A DNA stretch of 64,000 nucleotides from Flavobacteriaceae bacterium (GCA_023264015.1 JALQTJ010000001.1:103832-167831); one strand, 5' to 3'. Positions 40,039-51,380 are shown, counted from the stretch's first letter. The notes: generated by a model from the sequence alone, not told the origin. Made by a program: numbers and translations.

Positions 40039-40809
40039 TTATAGGGTTACGGTTAAGGTGTCATAGGCCAAGAACATCTGCTCTGGAAGTGACTCTTGTA
40101 TCTCCTTATGAAATCCAAGAGTATGACTAATATGGGTGAAATAGGTTCTCTTTGCCCGAAGCTCATGAGCTAATGCTATTGCTTCGTTTAACGACAAATG
40201 AGAGTGATGAGGCTCGTGACGTAATGCATTCAATACAAGTACTTCACAATCCATAAGCAGTGCTTTTTGATCGGGTGTAATCGATTTAATGTCGGTTACA
40301 TAAGCCATGTCTTGTATTCTAAATCCGAAAACAGGCATTCCGGCATGATCGACTTCAACCGGTAACATGGTGAGATCCTTAATTTGAAACGACTGATTCT
40401 TTTGTATTTCGTGCTTGGTTATCTCAGGAATCCCTGGATAATTAAAATTTGGATCAAAAATGTAATCAAATCGTTTACTAAGCGAAGAAAAAACTCTAGC
40501 ACTAGCATAGAAATGGATATCTCCTTGTCGAAAGAAAAAAGGACGAATATCATCTAATCCCATCGTATGATCTGCGTGCTCATGGGTCAATAAGATTGCA
40601 TCAAGATGATCAACGGGATTTCTTAAAATCTGCTGTCTAAAATCCGGACCGCAATCGATGACAATGTTCCCCTTATTCCAAGAAATTAAAACAGAGCTTC
40701 TGAGTCGTTTGTCTCTAGGGTCTTCACTTTTACATACAGGATGGTCGCTTCCAATTACTGGAATCCCTTGAGAGGTACCCGTTCCTAAGAAGGTTAAATT
40801 TAAGCTCAT
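40039..40809 (-). CDS. MBL-fold metallo-hydrolase (PhnP-like)
   Basis: LTHEHADHTMGLDDIRPF, VEVDHAGMPVFGFRI, YFTHISHTLG. Confidence 0.9.
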   Translation of the reverse strand: MSLNLTFLGTGTSQGIPVIGSDHPVCKSEDPRDKRLRSSVLISWNKGNIVIDCGPDFRQQILRNPVDHLDAILLTHEHADHTMGLDDIRPFFFRQGDIHFYASARVFSSLSKRFDYIFDPNFNYPGIPEITKHEIQKNQSFQIKDLTMLPVEVDHAGMPVFGFRIQDMAYVTDIKSITPDQKALLMDCEVLVLNALRHEPHHSHLSLNEAIALAHELRAKRTYFTHISHTLGFHKEIQESLPEQMFLAYDTLTVTL

Positions 40810-40859
40810 TATAAGGTTAAAAATAGGTCGTTTTAACGAGACTTAGCCCTCTTTAGTCT

Positions 40860-40867
40860 TACCTTTG
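40860..40867 (+). promoter_or_regulatory. -7 box TACCTTTG for gene 40896-42380
   Basis: Exact TANNTTTG match 28 nt upstream of the ATG. Confidence 0.45.
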
Positions 40868-40895
40868 AATAGGAATATAATACCATAAATGCGCT

Positions 40896-42380
40896 ATGAG
40901 TAAGATCGTTTTTAGAGAGAATGAATATGAGGTAGTCCCTTCTATACAAGACAAAACACTTCGTATAAACCTCAATCAAAACATCTACGGCTCTTTTGCA
41001 GAAATAGGCGCGGGTCAAGAAACAGCACGCCACTTCTTTAGAGCAGGGGGAGCATCAGGAACGATTGCAAAGGCCATGAGCGCCTACGACAAGTCATTTA
41101 GTGACGCCGTGTACGGACGCGAAGAAGACGGAAGATACGTCACCGAGTCGCGTTTAAATAAGATGCTTGACCACGAGACGAACCTTCTCGAAGAGCGCAT
41201 AGATCGTTCAAATAACCCTGAGTACCTCTTTTTCACCTATGCTAACACGGTAGCCACCATTGATTTCTCTAAGCGCTACAAAGGACACGGATGGATCGGT
41301 ATTCAATTTCAATTAGAGCCTAATCAAAAAGAATATAACCGTATCGTACTTCACGTACGATTCAAACAAATTGAGGCACGCCTTCAGCAAGAAACTTGCG
41401 GTATTGTGGGGGTTAATCTTATCTACGGTGCATTTTACAAGCACGATGAGCCCAAAAAGCTTTTGCGTTACCTCTACGATCATATCGACAAAGACACTCT
41501 AGAGATCGATATGATTAACTTTTCGGGTCCTCATTTTAGTCAGGTTGACAATCGTCTAATGAGTCTACAGTTGATTAAAAATGATATGACCGAGGCAGTA
41601 ATGTTTGGCCCAGACGGAAACAATATGCTGCCTGCAGCCCTACTCTACAAAAAGAATATACTTGCCTTACGCGGAAGTTTCCGTCCCGTTACTAAGGTCA
41701 ATATAGACATGCTCGAAAAGTCACAAGAACTCTTTTGTACCATCCCTAAGGTCGCTAAAGCGAATACAGAAATCATATTCGAAATAACGCTAGAAAACCT
41801 CAAAGCCTACGGAGATATTGATGAGAAAGACTTCTTGGCTAGAGCCGAATTGATAGGCTCTTTAGGACATATCGTAATGATTTCAAAATTCAAGGAGTAC
41901 TACAAACTCGTAGAATATTTCGACAAATACACGAAGAGCCGCATTGCCTTGAGCATGGGGGTCAATAGTCTAGTAGATATTTTTGACGAAAAATATTACC
42001 GTCACCTAAGCGGTGGTATTCTTGAGGCTTTCGGTAAGCTCTTTTTCAAGAATGTTCAAGTCTATCTTTATCCGATGAAAGATCCGAATACTGGAGCTAT
42101 CATCAATAGTGACAATCTTATAGTTAGTGAACAAATGAAGGATCTTTACAAATTCTTCAAACACAACAATAAACTTACCGATATAAAGGATTACGAAGAA
42201 GCGAACCTCTCTATTTATTCAAGAGAGGTCCTACAAATGATTTCCAATGATGTTCAAGGGTGGGAGGCTATGCTTCCTGAGGGTATAGCAGATATCATTA
42301 AGAAAAATCAACTGTTCAAGAACACAAAAGTTTCTGAAGAGGTATTCCCATACAAAAACGTATTACCCAATCAGCTCTAA
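40896..42380 (+). CDS. large conserved soluble protein of unknown function
   Basis: 494 aa; motifs GAGQETARHFFRAGGASGTIAKAMSAYDKSFSDAVYG, FGPDGNNMLPAALLYKKNILALRGSFRPVTKVN; no signal peptide or barrel pattern. Confidence 0.85.
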   Translation: MSKIVFRENEYEVVPSIQDKTLRINLNQNIYGSFAEIGAGQETARHFFRAGGASGTIAKAMSAYDKSFSDAVYGREEDGRYVTESRLNKMLDHETNLLEERIDRSNNPEYLFFTYANTVATIDFSKRYKGHGWIGIQFQLEPNQKEYNRIVLHVRFKQIEARLQQETCGIVGVNLIYGAFYKHDEPKKLLRYLYDHIDKDTLEIDMINFSGPHFSQVDNRLMSLQLIKNDMTEAVMFGPDGNNMLPAALLYKKNILALRGSFRPVTKVNIDMLEKSQELFCTIPKVAKANTEIIFEITLENLKAYGDIDEKDFLARAELIGSLGHIVMISKFKEYYKLVEYFDKYTKSRIALSMGVNSLVDIFDEKYYRHLSGGILEAFGKLFFKNVQVYLYPMKDPNTGAIINSDNLIVSEQMKDLYKFFKHNNKLTDIKDYEEANLSIYSREVLQMISNDVQGWEAMLPEGIADIIKKNQLFKNTKVSEEVFPYKNVLPNQL

Positions 42381-42824
42381 GAGTTGATTCGCGTGATCTT
42401 TCGTTTTTACCTTTTCGATTACATGTGAGATAATTCCTTCTTTATTAATCACGAAAGTAGTTCTGTGAAGTCCGTCGTATTCTTTACCCATGAATTTCTT
42501 AGGACCCCAAACTCCATATTTCTCAATGATTTCGTGCTCAGTATCTGCCAGTAGCGGATACTGAAAATTGTATTTCTCTTTAAAGGACCGTTGTTTCTTT
42601 GGGTTATCTTCACTTACCCCGAAAATACGATACCCTTTTTCACTGAGTTCCTTATAACCGTCCCTAAGACTGCAGGCCTCAGCCGTACAACCTGGAGTAT
42701 TTGCCCGAGGGAAGAAAAAAAGGATATAGGCGGTACCTTGTAAAGATTTAGAATCTACCGTATTTGACATTTCGTCGAGAACTGAAAAATCAGGGGCTTT
42801 ATCCCCTACTTTGAGCATATTCAT
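42363..42824 (-). CDS. bcp: thioredoxin-dependent thiol peroxidase (Bcp/PrxQ)
   Basis: FFFPRANTPGCTAEACSLRD with peroxidatic Cys. Confidence 0.94.
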   Translation of the reverse strand: MNMLKVGDKAPDFSVLDEMSNTVDSKSLQGTAYILFFFPRANTPGCTAEACSLRDGYKELSEKGYRIFGVSEDNPKKQRSFKEKYNFQYPLLADTEHEIIEKYGVWGPKKFMGKEYDGLHRTTFVINKEGIISHVIEKVKTKDHANQLLELIG

Positions 42825-42852
42825 AGTTATTTTTGTTTTAAAGTTACACTAA

Positions 42853-43512
42853 ATGAAAAAGAGTGAAAAGGTATCTTTTTGCATCGAAACACTTGAAGAA
42901 CTGTATCCAGAGGTTCCTGTCCCTTTAGATCACAAAGATCCGTACACCCTTTTAATAGCTGTTTTACTTTCTGCTCAAAGCACCGATGTCCGTGTCAATC
43001 AAATCACCCCTCTCCTGTTTGCTAAAGCAGACAATCCTTACGATATGGTAAAGCTTTCTGTTGAAGAAATTCGTGAGATTATAAAACCTGTAGGTTTATC
43101 GCCAATGAAATCTAAAGGCATACACGGATTGTCTCAAATACTTATAGAGCGCTATAATGGAGTCGTCCCCCAAGAGATCGAGGCCTTGGAAAAATTTCCT
43201 GCTGTGGGCCATAAAACCGCAAGTGTTGTCGTTTCACAAGCCTTTGGAATACCTGCCTTTCCGGTAGACACGCATATACATCGTCTTATGTATCGATGGG
43301 GATTTTCATCAGGTAAAAGTGTGGTTCAAACCGAGAGAGATGCCAAAAGATTGTTTCCGCAAGAAAAATGGAACAAGCTTCACCTCCAAATCATCTGGTA
43401 CGGTCGAGAGTATTCGCCAGCAAGAGGATGGAATATTGAGAACGATCCAATTACCAAGACCATAGGAAGAAAAGCTGTGATAGACGCCTATTATAAAAAG
43501 TCGAAGCCTTAA
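42853..43512 (+). CDS. nth: endonuclease III
   Basis: LLSAQSTDVRVNQITPLLF, KFPAVGHKTASVVVSQAFGIPAFPVDTHIHRLMYR. Confidence 0.93.
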   Translation: MKKSEKVSFCIETLEELYPEVPVPLDHKDPYTLLIAVLLSAQSTDVRVNQITPLLFAKADNPYDMVKLSVEEIREIIKPVGLSPMKSKGIHGLSQILIERYNGVVPQEIEALEKFPAVGHKTASVVVSQAFGIPAFPVDTHIHRLMYRWGFSSGKSVVQTERDAKRLFPQEKWNKLHLQIIWYGREYSPARGWNIENDPITKTIGRKAVIDAYYKKSKP

Positions 43513-43513
43513 T

Positions 43514-46282
43514 ATGAAATCCAACGAAATCTACATAAAAGGCGCTCGCTTACATAACCTTAAAAACATAGATGTTCGAATACCTCGAAATAAGCTAACC
43601 GTTATCACGGGGCTTTCGGGATCAGGAAAATCATCTCTCGCTTTTGACACCCTTTATGCTGAAGGACAACGCCGGTATGTTGAAAGCTTATCGAGTTACG
43701 CACGGCAATTTCTTGGAAAACTCGACAAACCTAATGTAGATGCCATTCAGGGTATTGCCCCTGCAATTGCGATTGAACAAAAAGTGAATAGCACCAATCC
43801 GCGCTCTACGGTCGGTTCAACCACTGAAATCTATGACTATCTCAGATTACTATTCGCTAGGATAGGTGAAACCTATTCTCCTATAAGTAATGAAAAGGTT
43901 CAAAAAGATACCGTCAGTGATGTAGTAGATTACATCTTACAACAGCCCGCTGGAACCAAACTCTTACTTGTTGCACCTATTGTATTAAAAAAACATCAAG
44001 AACCGCTTAAAAAGGCACAGTTGTACAATGCGGCGGGCTTTGCACGAATTTATGTAAACAACCAGATCGTACGGATTGATCAACTTGATGACACGTTCAA
44101 CGAAGATTTTAGTTTGGTAGTAGATCGCGTGGTAGTGCAACAGGATGATGAAGACTTTACCAATCGTCTTTCTTCTGCCGTTGACAACGCCTTTTATGAG
44201 GGCCAAGGACAGTGTGAGGTGATCCATTTAGAGGATGAAGCAAAGGCTGTTTTCAATGACAAATTTGAAAGAGATGGAATCGTGTTTGATGAACCTAGCA
44301 TTCACCTTTTCAATGCCAATAATCCCTTTGGAGCATGCCCACGCTGTGAAGGATACGGAGATGTACTCGGAATCGATCCCGAATTGGTGATTCCCGATAC
44401 GAGAAAGTCCATTTATGAAGGAGCTATTGCTCCATGGAACGGCGATCGCTTCGCAAAATTTAAAGACCAACTCGTCGAAGGAGCGGCACAAGTAAAAATC
44501 CCCATTCACAAACCTTGGTTTGAGCTTACAGAAGATCAGCAAGAAATGGTGTGGAATGGCACTCAATCTTTTAGAGGGATTTATCAATTCTTTGAAAAGA
44601 TCGAAGAGAAAACCTATAAGATTCAGAATCGTGTACTGCTCTCTAGGTATAGAGGAAAATCAAAGTGTCCGAGTTGTAAAGGTAATAGGCTTAGAAAAGA
44701 GGCGAATTACGTCAAAGTTGATGGATATGCGATTACAGACCTCTTGAATATGTCGATCAAAGAGTTGATCAAAGTCGTTCATTCAATTCAGCTTAACCCC
44801 TACCAACAATCCGTTTCAAAGCGAATACTTTTGGAATTGAAAACGAGATTAGAATACCTCAATCGCGTAGGCCTTTCTTATCTCACTCTAAATAGAAAAT
44901 CTAATACACTATCGGGTGGAGAAAGTCAGCGTATTAATCTAGCAACCTCTGTAGGTAGCAGTTTAGTCGGGTCAATGTATATCCTAGATGAGCCGAGTAT
45001 TGGACTTCACTCTAAGGATACAGAAAACCTGATTAGCGTACTAAAATCACTTCGAGATCTAGGAAACACTGTTATTGTTGTCGAGCATGATGAGGACATT
45101 ATGAAAGAGGCAGATCACATTATAGATATAGGCCCTTTAGCCGGAGCACTTGGCGGTCATGTAGTGGGTGAAGGTCCTTATGAAACCTTCACGAAACTAG
45201 ATACGCTAACTGCCCACTATTTGACGCATCAGAAACAAATTGAAATTCCTAAAAAAAGAAGAGTTTCTAAGCATTCAATTAAGTTTAAAGGCGCCCGTCT
45301 GCATAACCTAAAAAATGTAGAAGTACAAATTCCATTAAATGCAATTACGGCAGTCACAGGGGTTTCTGGAAGTGGAAAAAGCACTTTAGTAAGCGATATC
45401 ATCCATCAAGGTCTTCTACATCATTTAGGGGGGTATCAAGGACGATTCAAATATCTAGACGAACTCAGTGGTGATTTGCATAAAATAAAGGCAGTAGAGT
45501 TTGTTGATCAAAATCCTATCGGTCGATCTTCAAGATCAAATCCAGTTACCTACATCAAGGCCTATGACGATATTCGTTCCCTTTATGCAGCCCAACCTCA
45601 GAGTAAAGTATTTGGGTTACAACCTAAACACTTTTCATTCAATGTCGAGGCCGGACGTTGTGAAAATTGTAAAGGCGAAGGGACTGTAACTATCGAAATG
45701 CAATTTATGGCCGATGTTGTACTAGAATGCGAAGAGTGTAAGGGAAAACGATTCAAATCTGAAATATTAGAAGTACGCGTAAACGAAACTTCGATTTACG
45801 ATTTATTACAGTTAACCGTTGACGAGGCGATGCTCTTCTTCAATCAAAACGGGAACGAAAAGATTGCACAAAAATTAAGCCTCCTCGCACAGGTTGGACT
45901 AGGGTACATCACCCTGGGACAGTCTTCTTCAACCCTATCTGGCGGTGAAGCACAGCGCATTAAACTCGCTTCATTCCTGAGTAAAGGAAATCAAAGCTCA
46001 CCAACCCTTTTCATTTTTGACGAACCCACGACAGGTTTGCATTTTGAAGATGTACGTACCCTTAAAAAAGCCTTTGATGCATTGATAGATAACGGACATA
46101 CGATTATTCTCATTGAACACCATTTAGATCTTGTCAAAGGAGCTGATTATATTATCGAATTAGGACCTGTTGGCGGAACCGAAGGGGGTTATTTACTCGC
46201 CACAGGAACTCCCGAAGAAATTGCCGATTCAGAGGCGTCGGTCACGGGCTCTTACCTTAAAGAGAAGCTACTAGAGGCTTAA
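43514..46282 (+). CDS. uvrA: excinuclease ABC subunit A
   Basis: [58 protein letters not shown], zinc-finger CxxC pairs, two LSGGE signatures. Confidence 0.96.
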   Translation: MKSNEIYIKGARLHNLKNIDVRIPRNKLTVITGLSGSGKSSLAFDTLYAEGQRRYVESLSSYARQFLGKLDKPNVDAIQGIAPAIAIEQKVNSTNPRSTVGSTTEIYDYLRLLFARIGETYSPISNEKVQKDTVSDVVDYILQQPAGTKLLLVAPIVLKKHQEPLKKAQLYNAAGFARIYVNNQIVRIDQLDDTFNEDFSLVVDRVVVQQDDEDFTNRLSSAVDNAFYEGQGQCEVIHLEDEAKAVFNDKFERDGIVFDEPSIHLFNANNPFGACPRCEGYGDVLGIDPELVIPDTRKSIYEGAIAPWNGDRFAKFKDQLVEGAAQVKIPIHKPWFELTEDQQEMVWNGTQSFRGIYQFFEKIEEKTYKIQNRVLLSRYRGKSKCPSCKGNRLRKEANYVKVDGYAITDLLNMSIKELIKVVHSIQLNPYQQSVSKRILLELKTRLEYLNRVGLSYLTLNRKSNTLSGGESQRINLATSVGSSLVGSMYILDEPSIGLHSKDTENLISVLKSLRDLGNTVIVVEHDEDIMKEADHIIDIGPLAGALGGHVVGEGPYETFTKLDTLTAHYLTHQKQIEIPKKRRVSKHSIKFKGARLHNLKNVEVQIPLNAITAVTGVSGSGKSTLVSDIIHQGLLHHLGGYQGRFKYLDELSGDLHKIKAVEFVDQNPIGRSSRSNPVTYIKAYDDIRSLYAAQPQSKVFGLQPKHFSFNVEAGRCENCKGEGTVTIEMQFMADVVLECEECKGKRFKSEILEVRVNETSIYDLLQLTVDEAMLFFNQNGNEKIAQKLSLLAQVGLGYITLGQSSSTLSGGEAQRIKLASFLSKGNQSSPTLFIFDEPTTGLHFEDVRTLKKAFDALIDNGHTIILIEHHLDLVKGADYIIELGPVGGTEGGYLLATGTPEEIADSEASVTGSYLKEKLLEA

Positions 46283-47689
46283 GAAGGATTTAGTAAGAAC
46301 TTTATAGCGTATCAATAAGAGTACAGAAAGCGCAAATCCAATGAAGTAAAAGAGTGTACTCAGCGTATGATCAGGAATGAATTCTAGAGCCATCAGAAAA
46401 ACTACCAATACTCCGGGCCAAAAATGTGTACGAGAAAGTACCTGAACGTCTAAAATCATATAGGCTAATCCCACCTTTACAGCGCTGAATAAAGAAACAG
46501 CTATAAATGAAGCTAATGCCGCCCCAAAGATTCCATACTTGGGGATCATCCACAGGTTAAGAAAAACCATAGACACTAAAAACAAACTACTGATCGACAA
46601 ATACCATCTGTAATAACGCGTATACTGAAAGATTATACCGGCAGGAGAAAAAGCACTGTCCATTATTTTTAAGACCAGTACAATAGGAAAAATTGCAAAG
46701 GCCTCGTGGTAAGCCATTGGCAAAAAAGAAAGCATTAAAGGTTCGGTAAATAGTAAAAGTGCCACGATAAAAACCCCAATAACAAGGCTTATCTCAATGG
46801 CCTTCTGAACCAGTGTATTAAGTTGCTCCCGTTGACCATGGGCCAAAAATTTTGCAGACTTTGCATTAAAAACAGGTTGCACAGCCCGAAGAGGTATAGC
46901 TACGGTAGTAGCAATAAAAACAATGACGGTGTATAAAGCCACTTCAGAAGCATTTCTAAGACTATGTAGCATCACCTTATCAATTTCTAAAAAGGCCATA
47001 CTTAACCCACTTCCGATTACCACCAACGCACCGTATCGCAAATAGGTAATTCTTCGGTGAAGGTCAAGGCCGTAAAAAAAATGAAACGGAAGTAAACGAT
47101 AAGACCTAAGTCCCATCAAAAAAGCACGAATCACGTACACCGTAATTAGTACTTGTATGAAACCTTCTAACGAAAGTGGGTTGAGCCAATAATGAGTGCT
47201 TAATACTATTGTGATCACAAGTCTAGGAAACACTTCTTTAAAGAAAATCCCTCCCGTAGATCGGTAATTCACTTTCGACCAGGAAAAGAACAGCTCAAAA
47301 AAAGCCATTGAGATCGCTACTGCAGCCATTGAAAAAAGAGCGGTCTGTGACAGGGTATTTTTTGCTTCTAAAACACTACGCAACTCAGATTCAAAAGCGT
47401 ACACCAATACAATCACTAGAATACTGACCAATACCAATAGCTGAAGGCTATTTGCCATAAGTGCTTTACGGCCATTTTCATCATTGGATTCAAAAAATCG
47501 AATAATAGTTTGTTGAACACCCAAAGAAATCAGTGGAAATACAAGTGTTGCACTTGCCAAAATAAAAGACAGGGTTCCGTAGGCTTCAGGAGTAAATACT
47601 CGAGTGTAGAGAAAGAGCACGTTTATGGCTCCTAAGAGAAATCCAAAGGCAATTAAAAGTCCATTGTACTTAACTTGATTGTCACTCAT
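46271..47689 (-). CDS. polysaccharide flippase (MATE/Wzx-like, MOP superfamily)
   Basis: 12+ TM pattern; FGFLLGAINVLFLYTRVFTPEAYGTLSFILASATLVFPLISLGVQQTIIRFF. Confidence 0.85.
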   Translation of the reverse strand: MSDNQVKYNGLLIAFGFLLGAINVLFLYTRVFTPEAYGTLSFILASATLVFPLISLGVQQTIIRFFESNDENGRKALMANSLQLLVLVSILVIVLVYAFESELRSVLEAKNTLSQTALFSMAAVAISMAFFELFFSWSKVNYRSTGGIFFKEVFPRLVITIVLSTHYWLNPLSLEGFIQVLITVYVIRAFLMGLRSYRLLPFHFFYGLDLHRRITYLRYGALVVIGSGLSMAFLEIDKVMLHSLRNASEVALYTVIVFIATTVAIPLRAVQPVFNAKSAKFLAHGQREQLNTLVQKAIEISLVIGVFIVALLLFTEPLMLSFLPMAYHEAFAIFPIVLVLKIMDSAFSPAGIIFQYTRYYRWYLSISSLFLVSMVFLNLWMIPKYGIFGAALASFIAVSLFSAVKVGLAYMILDVQVLSRTHFWPGVLVVFLMALEFIPDHTLSTLFYFIGFALSVLLLIRYKVLTKSFLSL

Positions 47690-48984
47690 AAGCTTCGAAT
47701 ATATGTAGCTAATGCTTTAGTAAGCTCTTTATGTTGGAACTTAGCGACATCTCTTTGTAAACGCGGGGGCTTTTGATCTTGATTGAATGCAGAACGGCAA
47801 CGTTCAATAAAGGGTATGATAGGTGCTTCTTCATGATGAGATAATGAAAGAATCATCGGGTAATCTTTTACCATCTCAGTCACCTCCCATCCCTCAGGTC
47901 CTATAATCATTAAGGGAGCCTGAATCGAAAGATATTCAAAAAGTTTACCTGGGATGACGTAATCGTACGCCTCAGACTCTCCCTCAACAAGCAGTAGTAA
48001 TGAAGCTTTTGAAGTATATTCATGGAGTTTGTCTTTGGGAACATATCCAAAAAATGAACATTGATCTTCTAAATCGTGGGCTCGTAAAGAGGCTTTCACC
48101 CTTTCATCTACCTCTCCAACAAACCAGAGTTTCATCTTAGATGAGGCATACTTCTCTTGCATAGAAATGGTCTGGATACAATGCCATAATCTTTCTGGGT
48201 TGCGATGGGCAAATAAGGACCCAACATGAAGTAGAATAAATTCTTCAGTAGCTTCATCTACTTTTGAATTCAGTTCAGAAAAACCATTGGTAACGGATTC
48301 ACAAGATATAGAGTAGCTACTTTTGAAATGATATGCCAACCGCTGGGTTGTTGTTAAAACCAAAGAAGCTTTTCGAAGTACTTGAGCTTCTAAGTGTTGA
48401 TGTCTTTTTTTCGCTAAAGCACTCATAGGTAGCAATTGATGGTATCCAATATCTGTCCACGGATCCCTGAAATCGGCGATCCATTTAAGATTACTTAATT
48501 GCGACGTTAATTTTAAGCCCGTTAAGTGAACGCTGTGAGGTGGCCCTGTAGTGATTAGCAAACGAATAGAGCGCTCATCAATAAGCCTGCGGACCACACG
48601 GGTAACGGGTTTAACCCAAAAAACACGTGAGTCAGGAACAAATAAGCTTCCGCGAATACTAAATAGAAGTTTTTGTATCCATCCCTTAGGCCGATCAGGT
48701 AGTAGTCCTTTGGCGTATTCTTTAGTGTTCGAAAATCCTAATCGCCTTGCCCATCTTAAGGGTTCAATGATAGGCACACGGATCACTTCAAGTTCCTTGA
48801 TAGCGGTATCTGATAAACTCGTATCTACTTGCGGATAAAAGGGGTTTTCAGGTACAATCACAATGGGATTAAATCCATTTTCTGTAAAGTATCTGGTAAA
48901 GCCCAACCATCTTTGAACACCTGGACCCCCTGCTGGTGGCCAATAATAGGCGATTACAACGACCGACTCTAACCCTTTCTCCAT
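47686..48984 (-). CDS. glycosyltransferase (GT4-like)
   Basis: YYWPPAGGPGVQRWLGFTRYF, ADFRDPWTDIGYH, IPGKLFEYLSIQAPLMIIGPE. Confidence 0.9.
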   Translation of the reverse strand: MEKGLESVVVIAYYWPPAGGPGVQRWLGFTRYFTENGFNPIVIVPENPFYPQVDTSLSDTAIKELEVIRVPIIEPLRWARRLGFSNTKEYAKGLLPDRPKGWIQKLLFSIRGSLFVPDSRVFWVKPVTRVVRRLIDERSIRLLITTGPPHSVHLTGLKLTSQLSNLKWIADFRDPWTDIGYHQLLPMSALAKKRHQHLEAQVLRKASLVLTTTQRLAYHFKSSYSISCESVTNGFSELNSKVDEATEEFILLHVGSLFAHRNPERLWHCIQTISMQEKYASSKMKLWFVGEVDERVKASLRAHDLEDQCSFFGYVPKDKLHEYTSKASLLLLVEGESEAYDYVIPGKLFEYLSIQAPLMIIGPEGWEVTEMVKDYPMILSLSHHEEAPIIPFIERCRSAFNQDQKPPRLQRDVAKFQHKELTKALATYIRSL

Positions 48985-51380
48985 CTTATCAGTGGAATTA
49001 GTAGCAATACAATTAGAAATAAACCTTGGGCCGGAATACGAATAAGATCAGCCCTTTCAATAATTCGAGGTCTAAAATTAAGCTTTACCCGGTGTTCTCC
49101 TGCGGGTAATTCAGCCCCAATTAACGCATAATTAGCGCGATATAATGGAATATTCTTGCCATCTACTTTCATCACCCAATCTTCAGGACTCGGAGTATAA
49201 AACCACTCTGAGAAAACAGCGAAACTATTTTCAGCGGCTGAATAGCGGTATTCTATCTCACCCTCTTCAGCATGTACGACTTCAATAAAGTCAGCGTCAC
49301 TTCGGTTGTAATCCATTTGACTTGGCAGTGTACCTATAATAGAAGCCTCGCTATGGTAGTCTTGGTCCTTCAATGCCAGTAGCGCTTCTTGATCACTTTC
49401 TACAGTAAATAGCGAAGAAACAAACCATGCAGGTCCAAGCGTAGATGGGTAAGGAACACTAATTTCCTCCCCATTTTGATCAGTGGTAATCAAATACTTT
49501 ACATTGAGAATATCCAATACCTCAGGGTGGTCTTGATAGACTAAGTATTCAGTGACATGATCAATAAATGCTGGCTTTGCCGCATGATAACCACCAAGAG
49601 ATCTATGAAAATAAGAGGTTCTAGCCCCATTTAAACCCTCGTTAATATTGAATACCTTGAAGTAAGAAGTATCCTTTTTAAGTTCAAGATCTACTGCTGA
49701 AGCTTGAAAAGGCCGATCTACTCGTGATTGACTTACAAAATCGTCTGGGGTTATATACCGTTTAGCCACACCACCCAAGTCGAAAACTACTAAAGCTCCG
49801 ATGAGCAGGTAGTTGTACTTCTTCACTCTTGGCACATCTTGAAAATAAAGAACGAGTACCACGAGCACTCCTAGAACTAATGAACGTATGAGATCGGAGT
49901 AAAAAACATCTTGACGATCTCTAATGAGGGCATCGACAAAAGCATTCCCATAGTTATCTTGATATAGAACATCCGAAGCACCCGTAAAATCACTTAGAAG
50001 TCCATATGCGAGGGCCAATCCACCCATTACTAAAAGTCCTATAGATAATGATTTTAAGAGTGTTTTCCTCGGTACTTTTAGATACTGATACAGCCCATAA
50101 GCTCCGAGTAGAGGTACCAATAAAGAGAGTGTCACTTGAATGGATGAAACCGCTCTAAACTTATTGTAAAGCGGAACGTATTCTATCATAAAGGAAGTAA
50201 GTGAAGAAAAATTCTTACCCCAGGAAAGGGCCAAAAAGACTAGACCCATAGAAATCAATGTCCATCTATAGGTGCGATTGAGATACCAAAGACCAATGAA
50301 TGCGAGTAAAACTAGGGTTATTCCTAAATAGGCAGGCGCTGCTACGATGGGTTGACTCCCCCAGTACAAAGGAGCATTTTGTATAAAATCCAAAGCCGAT
50401 ATCCGCGGAACGTTATTCGCTCTAAGGAACTGGAAAAGCGCTGAGTCTTCTCCTAACGGTTCGGCGTTTCCACCTCCAACAAACCTAGGAAACAAAAGAT
50501 TTAGAGATTCCATTATTCCGTAGCTATATTGAGTGATATACTCAAAGCTTAGACCATCTACAGGTTCTATTGGATTCCCTTGCGCATCTATGGTTAATGT
50601 CGATTCTCCTCTAGTACTAAACGCTGCATATTCTCGCGTGGCCAAAATTGAAGTGGCATTTAAGGCTATCGCCCAAATTAACGCCAAAGCAAACATTCCT
50701 GAAGAAAGAGCAAAATCTCGTATCTGCTTTGTTTTCAAGTGCTGCCATCCTATGACCAACCACAACAAACCAATAGCCATAAAGAGGTAATAGGTCATCT
50801 GGTAATGATTCGCATAAATTTCTAGGCCCATAAACAAGGTCAGCGCTAAAGTAAAGAGCATCTTACGCTTACCCAGAAACAATCCGTAAAGCGCGGCCAA
50901 AACAAATGGAAAGTATCCTATTGCGTGAGCTTTAGCATTGTGACCCACATCTAGAATAATCAAATGATACGTTGCTAATGCAAAACCGAGGGCTCCAATT
51001 ACCGCTCCCCTGTATCCTACTCCAATTAATAGCAAAAATAAATAGGCCCCTGTAAGATACAGAAACACATAATCAGCTGGCCTCGGCAGAAATCGAATGA
51101 CCCTATCCAATGCTCTTAGCATGTTATAGCTATAATGTGCCCCTAATTGATAAGTAGGCATACCCCCAAAAGCAGCTTGTGTCCAGTACGATTCTTTTCC
51201 TTCAAGTCTTACCTGGTCCCGAAAGTGAGCCATTCCTTTGTACTGGGCAATGTCAGATTGATATAACGCCTTCCCTTGGAGAATTGGATAAAATAACCCT
51301 AGAGAGAGCCCCACAAAGCCCAATCCGACAAGAAGGTGTGTTCGCAATGATCTCATGATGCTTATCAACTGCTCTTTCAT
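48969..51380 (-). CDS. YfhO family membrane protein
   Basis: 803 aa multi-TM with QSDIAQYKGMAHFRDQV, GGYHAAKP, LNVKYLIT, EWFYTPSPEDWVMKVDGK. Confidence 0.85.
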   Translation of the reverse strand: MKEQLISIMRSLRTHLLVGLGFVGLSLGLFYPILQGKALYQSDIAQYKGMAHFRDQVRLEGKESYWTQAAFGGMPTYQLGAHYSYNMLRALDRVIRFLPRPADYVFLYLTGAYLFLLLIGVGYRGAVIGALGFALATYHLIILDVGHNAKAHAIGYFPFVLAALYGLFLGKRKMLFTLALTLFMGLEIYANHYQMTYYLFMAIGLLWLVIGWQHLKTKQIRDFALSSGMFALALIWAIALNATSILATREYAAFSTRGESTLTIDAQGNPIEPVDGLSFEYITQYSYGIMESLNLLFPRFVGGGNAEPLGEDSALFQFLRANNVPRISALDFIQNAPLYWGSQPIVAAPAYLGITLVLLAFIGLWYLNRTYRWTLISMGLVFLALSWGKNFSSLTSFMIEYVPLYNKFRAVSSIQVTLSLLVPLLGAYGLYQYLKVPRKTLLKSLSIGLLVMGGLALAYGLLSDFTGASDVLYQDNYGNAFVDALIRDRQDVFYSDLIRSLVLGVLVVLVLYFQDVPRVKKYNYLLIGALVVFDLGGVAKRYITPDDFVSQSRVDRPFQASAVDLELKKDTSYFKVFNINEGLNGARTSYFHRSLGGYHAAKPAFIDHVTEYLVYQDHPEVLDILNVKYLITTDQNGEEISVPYPSTLGPAWFVSSLFTVESDQEALLALKDQDYHSEASIIGTLPSQMDYNRSDADFIEVVHAEEGEIEYRYSAAENSFAVFSEWFYTPSPEDWVMKVDGKNIPLYRANYALIGAELPAGEHRVKLNFRPRIIERADLIRIPAQGLFLIVLLLIPLIRWRKG

